Assembly (NCBI GenBank): GCA_020630895.1
Contig: JAHDII010000178.1
Coordinates: 1-6,858 of the forward strand
Length of the DNA: 6,858 bases
Direction of reading: 5' to 3'
Origin: Saprospiraceae bacterium
GTDB lineage: Bacteria > Bacteroidota > Bacteroidia > Chitinophagales > Saprospiraceae
The notes beneath the pieces are model-generated. The model saw only the letters and a list, made by a program, of their open reading frames with translations, did not search any database and was not told the origin of the DNA. A program made the translations under genes and the position numbers. Shown here in pieces: positions 1 through 6,810 of the stretch; the first letter of the stretch is position 1; the number at the start of each line of letters is the position of its first letter.

Positions 1-1
1 T

Positions 2-205
2 TTTTATAAGAATGGTTTTTGTAATTGTATCAACATAGTTTTTTATAAATTTAAAATTTTTAAAATTATTCAAAATAAATAAAGAATCTAAATAGATAGA
101 ATCATATTCGATTATTGTTTTTTGATACAAAACTTTATTCCATTTATTTTCAACAATAAATTTTCCCTCTACTGTATCCAACACAGCTTGCTGCAAACAC
201 TTCCC
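2..205 (-). pseudogene. In-frame continuation of the exported-protein gene beyond the TAG, cut by the window edge
   Basis: Reading on in the same minus-strand frame past the TAG at 206-208 gives 68 consecutive sense codons with no stop before the window ends. At this base composition roughly one codon in eleven should be a stop, so such a run is unlikely in non-coding DNA. The translated stretch begins GKCLQQAVLDTVEGKFIVE and later contains YDSIYLDSLFILNNF, with the same Tyr, Phe, Lys and Asn-rich character as the upstream part. The junction reads VC-stop-GKC, so a single codon change (for example CAG to TAG) would explain the break. The other possibilities are a sequencing error, readthrough, or a separate overlapping gene. 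No ATG-initiated frame of its own is visible here. The 3' end lies outside the window. Confidence 0.55.
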
Positions 206-637
206 CTAGCAAACTCCTAAAGAATCAAAATAAGAAGAAAAGAAAAAATTACTAGAATCTTTTTGGTGTAACTCTCCATGTATGACAGTAGAAAAATAAC
301 AATCATTAAAAGATGTAGAATAATAGAAATGTTTATATTCTGTATGTTTTATTTTAATAGAATATTTTTTAGGAGGATATAGAAGAGTCCAGTGTAATTT
401 TTCTTTTGTAGAATGAAAAATAAAAGTATCGGAATATTCTTCTATTGCTTCTACAAGATCAGGCAAACATTTTTTTGTTTCATAATCAATAATTAAATAA
501 CAATAAGCATCTTCAATGTTTTTATTGGTTGATATATCAGAGACTGAAATATGAATTAAAATATTAGGATATTCTAATGCTTGAATTGACGAAGCAATAA
601 TAAAAATAAATAAAATAGTTGTTGTTAGTGATTTCAT
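206..637 (-). CDS. Small exported protein of unknown function, probably truncated by an in-frame TAG
   Basis: I do not recognise the family. The 143-aa product starts at an ATG (635-637) and opens with a typical Sec signal peptide: MK, then a hydrophobic stretch (residues 8-18) and a likely cleavage after Ala20 (IQA|LEY). No lipobox cysteine is present, so export to the periplasm or beyond is inferred. The mature part is rich in Tyr, Phe, Lys and Ser. Two stretches, residues 28-50 (ISVSDISTNKNIEDAY then a strand) and 84-102 (LLYPPKKYSIKIKHTEYK), resemble the first and last strands of carboxypeptidase-regulatory-like beta-sandwich domains. That is a weak resemblance and only an inference. Cysteines are at 46, 57, 113 and 143. 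The frame ends in TAG, but the same frame continues without a stop to the window edge (see 2-205), so this is probably the N-terminal part of a longer gene. It is divergent from metH, and no convincing promoter is visible. Confidence 0.6.
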   Translation of the reverse strand: MKSLTTTILFIFIIASSIQALEYPNILIHISVSDISTNKNIEDAYCYLIIDYETKKCLPDLVEAIEEYSDTFIFHSTKEKLHWTLLYPPKKYSIKIKHTEYKHFYYSTSFNDCYFSTVIHGELHQKDSSNFFFSSYFDSLGVC

Positions 638-732
638 AGTTGTATTATATTTTGCATGCTATTCTTTTATAAAATTATATTATAAAAAAAGTTGATGTAT
701 CCCATAGACGAATAAAAAATAAAATCCGTTGC

Positions 733-762
733 ATTGTTGAAACTTAAACTATTAAATTTTTG
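733..762 (+). promoter_or_regulatory. Weak candidate Bacteroidota-type promoter for metH
   Basis: AATTTTTG at 755-762 matches the Bacteroidota -7 consensus TAnnTTTG at all but one defined position. ATTG at 733-736 lies 18 bases upstream as a possible -33 element. Transcription would start near 769, leaving a leader of about 70 bases. A second imperfect option is TATATTTTG at 646-654, with GTTG at 621-624 upstream, which would give a leader of about 180 bases. In DNA this AT-rich, both could be chance. The spacer shows no B12-box-like conserved segment or paired structure that would suggest a cobalamin or SAM riboswitch. Confidence 0.22.
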
Positions 763-837
763 TTACTAAGTTTTCCTCATCACAACTATTTTCTAATAAA
801 TTTTATCTTTACCAATCATTTAAAATTAGAAAGAAAT

Positions 838-3800
838 ATGAGTATAGATATTAGAGAAATAGCCCAAAAAAGAATCCTTGTTATTGATGGAGCTATGGGT
901 ACAATGCTTCAACAATATAAACTCACAGAAGATGATTTTAGAACAGAAAGATTTAAAAATCATCCTTGTGATGTAAAAGGAAATAATGATTTATTATCTA
1001 TTACTCAACCTGATATTGTAGAAGCCGTTCATAAAGCTTACCTTGAAGCAGGAGCAGATATTATTGAAACGAACACTTTTAGTGGAACTGTAATTGCTCA
1101 AGCAGATTATCAAATGGAAGATTTAGCTTATGAAATTAATTTTGAATCTGCTCGCGTTGCTAAAAAAGCATGTGCTGCTTTTTCTACTCCAGATAAACCT
1201 CGTTTTGTAGCAGGAGCTATGGGACCTACAAACAGAACGCTTTCTATTTCTCCAGATGTTAATGATCCAGGTTATCGTGCTGTTACTTTTGATGAAATGG
1301 CTGATGCCTATTATACTCAAGTTTGTGGATTAGTAGATGGTGGAGCAGATATCATTCTAGTAGAAACCATTTTTGATACATTAAATGCTAAAGCGGCTTT
1401 ATTTGCTATAGATAAAGTTTTTGAAGAAAAAGGAGTTTCTCTTCCTATCATGGTTTCTGGAACTATTACAGATGCTAGTGGTCGTACACTTTCTGGGCAG
1501 ACTGCCGAAGCATTTTGGATTTCTGTAAATCATGCCAATCTTTTTTCTATTGGTTTTAATTGTGCTTTAGGAGCAACAGAAATGCGTCCTCATATTCAAG
1601 AGTTATCCAAAATGGCAGATTGTTTGGTAAGTGCTTATCCCAATGCAGGTTTGCCCAATCGTTTTGGAGAGTATGATCAAGATGAAAATGAAATGGGGCA
1701 ATATATTGATGAATTTGTTCAATCAGGATTAGTCAATATTGTAGGAGGTTGTTGTGGTACATCACCTGATCATATTCGAGTAATGGCGGAAAAGGTTAAA
1801 GGAAAAACACCTCGAGTAGTTCCCAAAAGAACAACATCTTCTCAATATGCAGGGTTAGAACCATTAACTGTTCGAGAAAATATGAATTTTATTAATATTG
1901 GAGAACGTACTAATGTTACAGGTTCTAGAAAATTTGCTCGATTAATTAGAGAAGAAAAATATGCAGAAGCATTATCTGTAGCACAACAACAAGTAGAAGG
2001 AGGTGCTCAAATTATTGATGTCAATATGGATGAAGGAATGCTAGATTCTAAGGCAGCAATGGTTACATTTTTAAATTTAATTGCTTCAGAACCCGATATT
2101 GCTAAATTGCCTATTATGATTGATTCCTCAAAATTTGATGTTATCGAAGCAGGACTCAAATGTGTTCAAGGAAAAGCAATTGTAAATTCTATTTCTTTAA
2201 AAGAAGGAGAAGAAGAATTTATTCGTCAAGCAAAAATTTTAAAACGTTATGGAGCGGCAACAGTAGTTATGGCATTTGACGAAGAAGGGCAAGCAGAAAC
2301 TATAGAACGAAAAGTAGAAATTTGTGAAAGAGCTTATCAAATATTAACTCAACAAATTAATTTTCCTCCTCAAGATATCATTTTTGATCCTAATATTTTT
2401 GCTGTAGCAACAGGTATTGAAGAACATAATGAATATGGTATTAATTTTATAGAAGCTACTCGACAGATTAAGGAAAAAATGCCTTTGGTAAAAGTGAGTG
2501 GAGGAGTGAGTAATTTTTCATTTTCTTATAGAGGAAATAATGTAATTAGAGAAGCCATGCATTCTGCATTTTTATATCATGCCATTCAAGCAGGTATGGA
2601 TATGGGAATTGTAAATGCAGGAATGTTAGAAGTGTATGAAGATATTCCTAATGATTTAAAAACATTAGTAGAAGATGTTTTATTCAATAAAAATCCTAAT
2701 GCTACAGATGCACTTACAGATTATGCAGAAAAGGTAAAAGGACAAGGAGGAAAAAAACGTCAGCAAGATTTGACTTGGAGAGAAGGAACCGTTCAAGAAA
2801 GATTAAGTCATGCTTTAGTAAAAGGAATTACTGATTTTATTGAAGAAGATACTGAAGAAGCAAGACAACAATATACTAGACCATTAGAAGTGATTGAAGG
2901 ACCTTTAATGGATGGTATGAATATCGTAGGAGATTTGTTTGGAGAAGGTAAAATGTTTTTGCCACAAGTAGTAAAATCTGCTAGAGTAATGAAAAAAGCA
3001 GTAGCATATCTCAATCCATTTATCGAAGCAGAAAAATCAGGAACAGGAGCTAGATCGAAAGGAAAAATTTTGATGGCAACCGTAAAAGGAGATGTTCATG
3101 ATATTGGAAAAAATATTGTAGGAGTGGTATTAGGCTGTAATAATTATGAAATTGTAGATATGGGGGTAATGGTTCCTGCCGCCAATATTTTGAAAAAAGC
3201 AAAAGAAGAAAATGTAGATATTATTGGTTTAAGTGGATTAATAACTCCTAGTTTAGATGAAATGGTTCATGTAGCGAAAGAAATGGAACGTCAAGATTTT
3301 AAAATTCCATTATTAATTGGAGGGGCAACTACTTCTCGTACTCATACTGCTGTAAAAATTGCTCCAGAATATTCTGGTGGAGTGATTCATGTTTTGGATG
3401 CATCAAGATCCGTAACTGTAGCTTCAGATTTATTAGGAAATAATAAATTAAATTTTATTGGAAAAATAAAATTAGAATATGATGAACTCAAAGAAAAATT
3501 TGGAAATAGAAAACAAATTAAAAAATATATTTCTTTAGAACAAGCAAGAAAAAATAAAATTAAAATAGATTGGAAAAATTATACGCCACCTATTCCTAAA
3601 AAATTGGGAATTACCGTTTTTGATAATTACGATTTAAAAGAAATTTCTAATTATATAGATTGGACACCATTTTTTACTTCTTGGCAATTATGGGGAAAAT
3701 ACCCAGCTATTTTAAAAGATGAAAAAGTAGGAGAACAAGCCACTTCTTTATTTATTGATGCTCAAAATATGTTACAAAAAATAATAGAAGAAAAATGGTT

Positions 3801-4503
3801 AACTGCCAAGGCTGTTTTTGGATTATTTCCTGCTAATTCTATCAATGATGATGATATAGAAATTTATGCTAATGAAAATAGAAATGAAGTCATTTATACT
3901 TTATATAATTTAAGACAACAAAGAAAAAAAGCTCCTGGTCAAGCCAATTTTTGTCTAACAGATTTTGTGGCTCCTAAAAAAGCAAATCTAAAAGATTATA
4001 TCGGTGCTTTTGCAATAACGGCAGGTGTAGGTATTGAAAATAAGATTAAAGAATTTGAAAATAATAATGATGATTATAATGCTATATTATTAAAAGCATT
4101 AGCAGATCGTTTTGCAGAAGCATTGACCGAATTATTGCATAAAAAAGTAAGAAAAGAATATTGGGGATATGCTAATAGCGAAGCTCTCAATAATGATGAT
4201 TTAATTGCTGAAAAATACAAGGGAATTCGCCCTGCTCCAGGTTATCCTGCTTGTCCTGAACACACTGAAAAAATAACATTATTTGAATTATTAAATGTTG
4301 AAAATAATGCGAATATTTCTTTAACAGAAAGTTGTGCTATGTATCCTGCGGCTTCAGTCAGTGGCTGGTATTTTTCTCACCCTCAATCTAAATATTTTGG
4401 ACTAGGAGAAATCGCTAAAGATCAAGTAGAAGATTATGCAAAACGTAAGAATTGGGATGTCAAAACAGCAGAAAAATGGCTTCAAAGTGTTTTGAATTAT
4501 TGA
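838..4503 (+). CDS. metH: Cobalamin-dependent methionine synthase (5-methyltetrahydrofolate--homocysteine methyltransferase)
   Basis: This cytosolic enzyme moves a methyl group from 5-methyl-tetrahydrofolate to homocysteine through methylcobalamin, giving methionine and regenerating tetrahydrofolate. All four modules are present. The homocysteine domain (about 1-330) has zinc ligands Cys242 (GFNCALG) and Cys305/Cys306 (GGCCGTSP). The pterin domain (about 340-620) starts with NIGERTNVTGSRKF. The four-helix cap (about 647-738) precedes the B12 domain, which carries Asp752, His754 (the cobalt ligand) and Gly757 in DVHDIGKN, Ser805 in GLITPSLDEM, and GGATTSRTHT. The C-terminal AdoMet reactivation domain (about 900-1221) has Asp941 in DWTPFF, RPAPGYPACPEH at 1131-1142 and SGWYFSHP at 1175-1182. 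The length of 1221 aa is close to E. coli MetH (1227), and the catalytic residues align with an offset of about 5. The ATG at 838 was chosen because MSIDIREIAQKRILVIDGAMGT aligns with family N-termini. An in-frame TTG at 760 would add 26 unrelated residues. AGAAAG precedes the start as a weak ribosome site. It stands alone, divergent from the exported-protein gene and convergent with the next. Confidence 0.98.
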   Translation: MSIDIREIAQKRILVIDGAMGTMLQQYKLTEDDFRTERFKNHPCDVKGNNDLLSITQPDIVEAVHKAYLEAGADIIETNTFSGTVIAQADYQMEDLAYEINFESARVAKKACAAFSTPDKPRFVAGAMGPTNRTLSISPDVNDPGYRAVTFDEMADAYYTQVCGLVDGGADIILVETIFDTLNAKAALFAIDKVFEEKGVSLPIMVSGTITDASGRTLSGQTAEAFWISVNHANLFSIGFNCALGATEMRPHIQELSKMADCLVSAYPNAGLPNRFGEYDQDENEMGQYIDEFVQSGLVNIVGGCCGTSPDHIRVMAEKVKGKTPRVVPKRTTSSQYAGLEPLTVRENMNFINIGERTNVTGSRKFARLIREEKYAEALSVAQQQVEGGAQIIDVNMDEGMLDSKAAMVTFLNLIASEPDIAKLPIMIDSSKFDVIEAGLKCVQGKAIVNSISLKEGEEEFIRQAKILKRYGAATVVMAFDEEGQAETIERKVEICERAYQILTQQINFPPQDIIFDPNIFAVATGIEEHNEYGINFIEATRQIKEKMPLVKVSGGVSNFSFSYRGNNVIREAMHSAFLYHAIQAGMDMGIVNAGMLEVYEDIPNDLKTLVEDVLFNKNPNATDALTDYAEKVKGQGGKKRQQDLTWREGTVQERLSHALVKGITDFIEEDTEEARQQYTRPLEVIEGPLMDGMNIVGDLFGEGKMFLPQVVKSARVMKKAVAYLNPFIEAEKSGTGARSKGKILMATVKGDVHDIGKNIVGVVLGCNNYEIVDMGVMVPAANILKKAKEENVDIIGLSGLITPSLDEMVHVAKEMERQDFKIPLLIGGATTSRTHTAVKIAPEYSGGVIHVLDASRSVTVASDLLGNNKLNFIGKIKLEYDELKEKFGNRKQIKKYISLEQARKNKIKIDWKNYTPPIPKKLGITVFDNYDLKEISNYIDWTPFFTSWQLWGKYPAILKDEKVGEQATSLFIDAQNMLQKIIEEKWLTAKAVFGLFPANSINDDDIEIYANENRNEVIYTLYNLRQQRKKAPGQANFCLTDFVAPKKANLKDYIGAFAITAGVGIENKIKEFENNNDDYNAILLKALADRFAEALTELLHKKVRKEYWGYANSEALNNDDLIAEKYKGIRPAPGYPACPEHTEKITLFELLNVENNANISLTESCAMYPAASVSGWYFSHPQSKYFGLGEIAKDQVEDYAKRKNWDVKTAEKWLQSVLNY

Positions 4504-4535
4504 AAATAATTATTATTTAATCATCAGATCAAACA

Positions 4536-4572
4536 TGAACTATTCCAAATTTTCAAAATTTGGAATAGTTCA
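4536..4572. terminator. Perfect 37-bp palindrome between convergent genes, likely bidirectional terminator
   Basis: Arms 4536-4553 and 4555-4572 are exact reverse complements (18 bp each) around a single central C. The stem runs TGAACTATTCCAAATTTT on one side. It lies 32 bases after the metH stop and 13 bases after the DUF3467 stop, the usual place for a shared terminator. Each strand has an AAATTTT/AAAATTT core but no long T-run directly after the stem, so it is not a textbook intrinsic terminator. It could instead protect 3' ends or bind a protein. Confidence 0.6.
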
Positions 4573-4585
4573 AATTCAACCAGTT

Positions 4586-4897
4586 CTAAGCTTGTCCTGG
4601 AGGAGTATTAAAATTCATTGGAGGAATATGAGGCGATTCTAGATCTTTAATCGTACCATTTTGTGCCTCAAATTTTCTTACATTTTCTATTAAAGCATTC
4701 ATTAGCCTTTTAGTATGTTGAGGAGTTAGAATAATACGACTTTTAACTTTTGCTTTAGGCACATTAGGAACAAGACGTATAAAATCTATAATAAATTCAG
4801 CATGAGAATGAGAAATAACAGCTAAATTGGCATAAGTTCCTTCTGCTACTTCTTCTGGTAATTCAATATTAATTTGATTTCCTTTATCATTTTTCAT
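4586..4897 (-). CDS. DUF3467 family protein
   Basis: The 103-aa product has the DUF3467 signature: a short acidic lead, then YANLAVISHSHAEFIIDFIRLVP (residues 22-44, key residues Y22, N24, H30, F35, D38, F39), then KVKSRIILTPQHTKRL (residues 50-65), and a Pro-rich tail ending PPGQA. The family is small, soluble and has no assigned biochemical role. In many Bacteroidota I recall it next to rpoC, so a link to transcription or a similar core process is possible but only a guess. There is no signal peptide or membrane segment. The start is ATG 4895-4897, with AGGA two bases upstream as a weak ribosome site, and the stop is TAG. It lies downstream of the serS pair on the same strand, but a terminator-like hairpin (4914-4950) separates them, so its transcription may be partly independent. 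Confidence 0.92.
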   Translation of the reverse strand: MKNDKGNQINIELPEEVAEGTYANLAVISHSHAEFIIDFIRLVPNVPKAKVKSRIILTPQHTKRLMNALIENVRKFEAQNGTIKDLESPHIPPMNFNTPPGQA

Positions 4898-4913
4898 ATC
4901 CTATTCAATTTTT

Positions 4914-4950
4914 ATAAAAAAATACATTATTAAAAACTCTAATAATGTAT
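4914..4950 (-). terminator. Intrinsic terminator or attenuator between the 85-aa gene and the DUF3467 gene
   Basis: On the minus strand an 11-bp perfect stem (4950-4940 with 4932-4922) closes a 7-base loop. It is followed immediately by a T-tract (TTTTTT then AT, 4921-4914). It begins 5 bases after the TAA of the 85-aa gene. The form is that of a Rho-independent terminator, although the stem is AT-rich (one G-C pair per arm), so it may leak. Only 16 bases separate the T-tract region from the DUF3467 ATG, which leaves no room for a promoter in between. Confidence 0.65.
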
Positions 4951-4955
4951 ATAAT

Positions 4956-5213
4956 TTAAAGAGTATAATTATTTTTAATTTGTTCTTCTTGTTCCATATC
5001 TTGAAACAATAGATCTTTAGAATCATAAAGAATTCCAAAAGATTGATCTTCATAAACTAAAAGAATCCTATTGTCTTGAAAAAGGTAAACTATATAATTC
5101 CATCCAATATTATCTAAATGTTTTTGAATGTCAGGAGCTATTTGTCCATTATATTTTTCAATACCTTTTTCAATGTGTTTTTGTAAAACAAATGTTTTTC
5201 CTTTTTGTTTCAT
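4956..5213 (-). CDS. Hypothetical 85-aa protein downstream of serS
   Basis: I do not recognise this protein. It starts at ATG 5211-5213. An in-frame TTG at 5220-5222 would add MNS but is less likely. The N-terminal third is basic (MKQKGKTFVLQKHIEKGIEKY). The centre reads IQKHLDNIGWNYIVYLFQDNRILLVYEDQSFGILYDSKD, which suggests a helix followed by three beta strands (about 38-45, 49-55 and 58-63). The tail is acidic and polar (DMEQEEQIKNN). There is no signal peptide or membrane helix, so it is probably cytosolic. The ATG is only 9 bases past the serS stop, so it is almost certainly cotranscribed and may be translationally coupled with serS. Nothing in the sequence shows that it acts with SerS. 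The TAA stop is followed at once by a terminator-like hairpin. The alternating strand pattern and tight packing make it a credible gene. Confidence 0.75.
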   Translation of the reverse strand: MKQKGKTFVLQKHIEKGIEKYNGQIAPDIQKHLDNIGWNYIVYLFQDNRILLVYEDQSFGILYDSKDLLFQDMEQEEQIKNNYTL

Positions 5214-5222
5214 GCTATTCAA

Positions 5223-6497
5223 TTAATCAATACGATCAAAGCCTGTATATTTCTGAAGCACTTCAGGAATTATAATTCCTTCTGTTGTCTGAAAATTCTC
5301 TAATAAAGCAGCCACAATACGAGGTAAAGCTAAAGCACTACCATTTAATGTATGAGCTAAATGCTTTTTATTTTCAGTATCTCTATATCTTAATTTTAAA
5401 CGATTACTTTGGAATGTTTCAAAATTAGAAACAGAACTAACCTCCAACCAACGACCTTGTGCAGCTGAATAGACTTCAAAATCAAAAGTAAGTGCAGAAG
5501 TAAAACCTAAATCACCTCCACATAATCTTAAAATTCGATAAGGCAAACCTAATTGTTCTAAAAGACCTTCTACATGTTTCAACATTTCTTGTAAAGTATC
5601 ATAAGATTTATCAGGATGTTCAATATGTACAATTTCTACTTTATCAAATTGGTGAACACGATTGAGTCCTCTAACATGAGCACCATAAGAACCTGCTTCT
5701 CTTCTAAAACAAGGGGTATAACCTGTCATTTTAATAGGAAAATCTTTTTCATCTAAAATAACATCTCTATAAATATTAGTTACAGGAACTTCTGCGGTAG
5801 GAATTAAATACAAATCATCAGCTGTAACATAATACATTTGTCCTTCTTTATCTGGCAATTGACCTGTCCCTCTAGCACTATCTTCATTCACCATATGGGG
5901 AGGAATATATTCTGTATATCCTGCTTTATTGGCTTCATCTAAAAAAAATGAAATTAAGGCACGTTGTAACCTTGCTCCCTTTCCTTTATATACAGGAAAA
6001 CCAGCTCCAGTTAGTTTAACACCTAATTTCATATCTATAATATCATATTTTTCAGCAAGTTCCCAATGAGGTTGATGATTTTCGTGAAGTTGAGGCATTG
6101 CTTTATCCCAAGCTTTATATACTTCATTGTCTTCATCAGTATTTCCTGGAGGAACAGAAGGGTGGGGCACATTAGGAAGACTTAATAAAGCCGTTTCTAA
6201 TTTATTTTTTATAACATCTGCTTGTTCTTGTAATTCTTTGAGCTGAGTTTTCCATTCAGAAACTTGTCCCTTTTTTTCATTGGCTTTATCTGCTTGCCCA
6301 CTTTTAAATAGTTGCCCAATTTCTTTTGAGGCATTATTAATCAAAGCTTGTGTATTATCTGATTGTTGTTGAATTTCTTTTCTTTGTTCATCTAATACAA
6401 TTACTTCGTCAACAAAATGAGTTTCTTTAAAATTTCTAATTTTTAATCCTTCAAGGACTTTTTCCTTATTTTCTTTGATAAAACTAGCTAGTAGCAT
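5223..6497 (-). CDS. serS: Seryl-tRNA synthetase (serine--tRNA ligase)
   Basis: This cytosolic class II aminoacyl-tRNA synthetase activates serine with ATP and charges tRNA-Ser (and tRNA-Sec where present). The 424-aa length is normal for bacterial SerRS. The N-terminal part (about 30-105) is the long antiparallel coiled coil that grips the tRNA extra arm, rich in Gln, Lys and Glu. The catalytic core follows. Motif 1 lies around GYTEYIPPHMV (193-203), with GTGQLP at 210-215. The serine-binding TAEVP loop is at 234-238. Motif 2 is FRREAGSYGAHVRGLNRVHQF (264-284), with the ATP-contacting Arg265 and Glu267. EVSSVSNFETFQ is at 352-363. Motif 3 is NGSALALPR (385-393), ending in the invariant Arg393. 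The ATG at 6495-6497 gives MLLASFIKENKEKV, matching the family N-terminus. There is no clear Shine-Dalgarno, as usual in Bacteroidota. The gene leads a minus-strand pair with the 85-aa gene. Confidence 0.98.
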   Translation of the reverse strand: MLLASFIKENKEKVLEGLKIRNFKETHFVDEVIVLDEQRKEIQQQSDNTQALINNASKEIGQLFKSGQADKANEKKGQVSEWKTQLKELQEQADVIKNKLETALLSLPNVPHPSVPPGNTDEDNEVYKAWDKAMPQLHENHQPHWELAEKYDIIDMKLGVKLTGAGFPVYKGKGARLQRALISFFLDEANKAGYTEYIPPHMVNEDSARGTGQLPDKEGQMYYVTADDLYLIPTAEVPVTNIYRDVILDEKDFPIKMTGYTPCFRREAGSYGAHVRGLNRVHQFDKVEIVHIEHPDKSYDTLQEMLKHVEGLLEQLGLPYRILRLCGGDLGFTSALTFDFEVYSAAQGRWLEVSSVSNFETFQSNRLKLRYRDTENKKHLAHTLNGSALALPRIVAALLENFQTTEGIIIPEVLQKYTGFDRID

Positions 6498-6584
6498 AAT
6501 GAATGATTATAATTTTGTTTGAAATTGGAACATGTTTTCATCTTAAAGTGTTATAGTATAAACATGCTCTAAATGAAATAAATG

Positions 6585-6592
6585 CAAAAATA
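6585..6592 (-). promoter_or_regulatory. Candidate -7 promoter box for serS
   Basis: On the minus strand 6592-6585 reads TATTTTTG, an exact match to the Bacteroidota TAnnTTTG box, and is followed by CA as is common. Transcription would start near 6578, giving a leader of about 80 bases before the serS ATG. I see no good -33 TTG at the expected distance, so the call rests on the -7 box and its position. Confidence 0.4.
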
Positions 6593-6668
6593 TCATTATT
6601 AATTCGACTATTTACCTTATTAATACAATGATTTTTTAAAGAATAAAGCATTTTTTTTCAAATAATAG

Positions 6669-6700
6669 TTTCATCTTTAGAAAGAAAATGTATTTTTGCA
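6669..6700 (+). promoter_or_regulatory. Candidate Bacteroidota-type promoter firing rightward out of the window
   Basis: TATTTTTG at 6691-6698, followed by CA, matches the -7 consensus TAnnTTTG exactly. TTTC at 6669-6672, 18 bases upstream, is an imperfect -33 element (consensus TTTG). Transcription would start near 6705 and run toward a gene to the right. The box is identical to the minus-strand one at 6585-6592, making a divergent pair. Confidence 0.45.
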
Positions 6701-6810
6701 GTGTAAAGCAATTCAAATTTACCAATCCTATTTAATAAGTTATTACAATTCACTTGGTATTTTTTTCAATTAAGATAATAAATCTATCTATTTAACAAAT
6801 TTTGAATTCA

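Noticed and set aside
206..208. TAG read as a sense codon (recoding, pyrrolysine-like)
   Set aside because: The DUF3467 gene ends at a TAG at the expected family length, and there is no sign of a suppressor system. Nonsense mutation is simpler.
760..837. Upstream TTG start that would lengthen MetH by 26 residues
   Set aside because: The extra residues have no counterpart at MetH N-termini, and the ATG at 838 gives a start that aligns with the family.
638..837. Cobalamin or SAM riboswitch ahead of metH
   Set aside because: Such leaders are known for methionine and B12 genes, but this spacer has no B12-box-like segment and no GC-containing paired helices.
1123..1320. Minus-strand open frame of 65 codons inside metH
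   Set aside because: It lies wholly within conserved MetH coding sequence on the other strand, and its product shows no coherent pattern.
2808..3014. Minus-strand open frame of 68 codons inside metH
   Set aside because: It is a shadow of the MetH cap and B12-binding region, with no motif and no start context.
5214..5222. TTG start adding three residues to the 85-aa gene
   Set aside because: A normal ATG lies nine bases further on, and the TTG abuts the serS stop with no added support.
6528..6568. Two AACATG-containing short repeats upstream of serS as an operator
   Set aside because: The match is only six to seven bases in AT-rich DNA, with no symmetry between the copies beyond chance.
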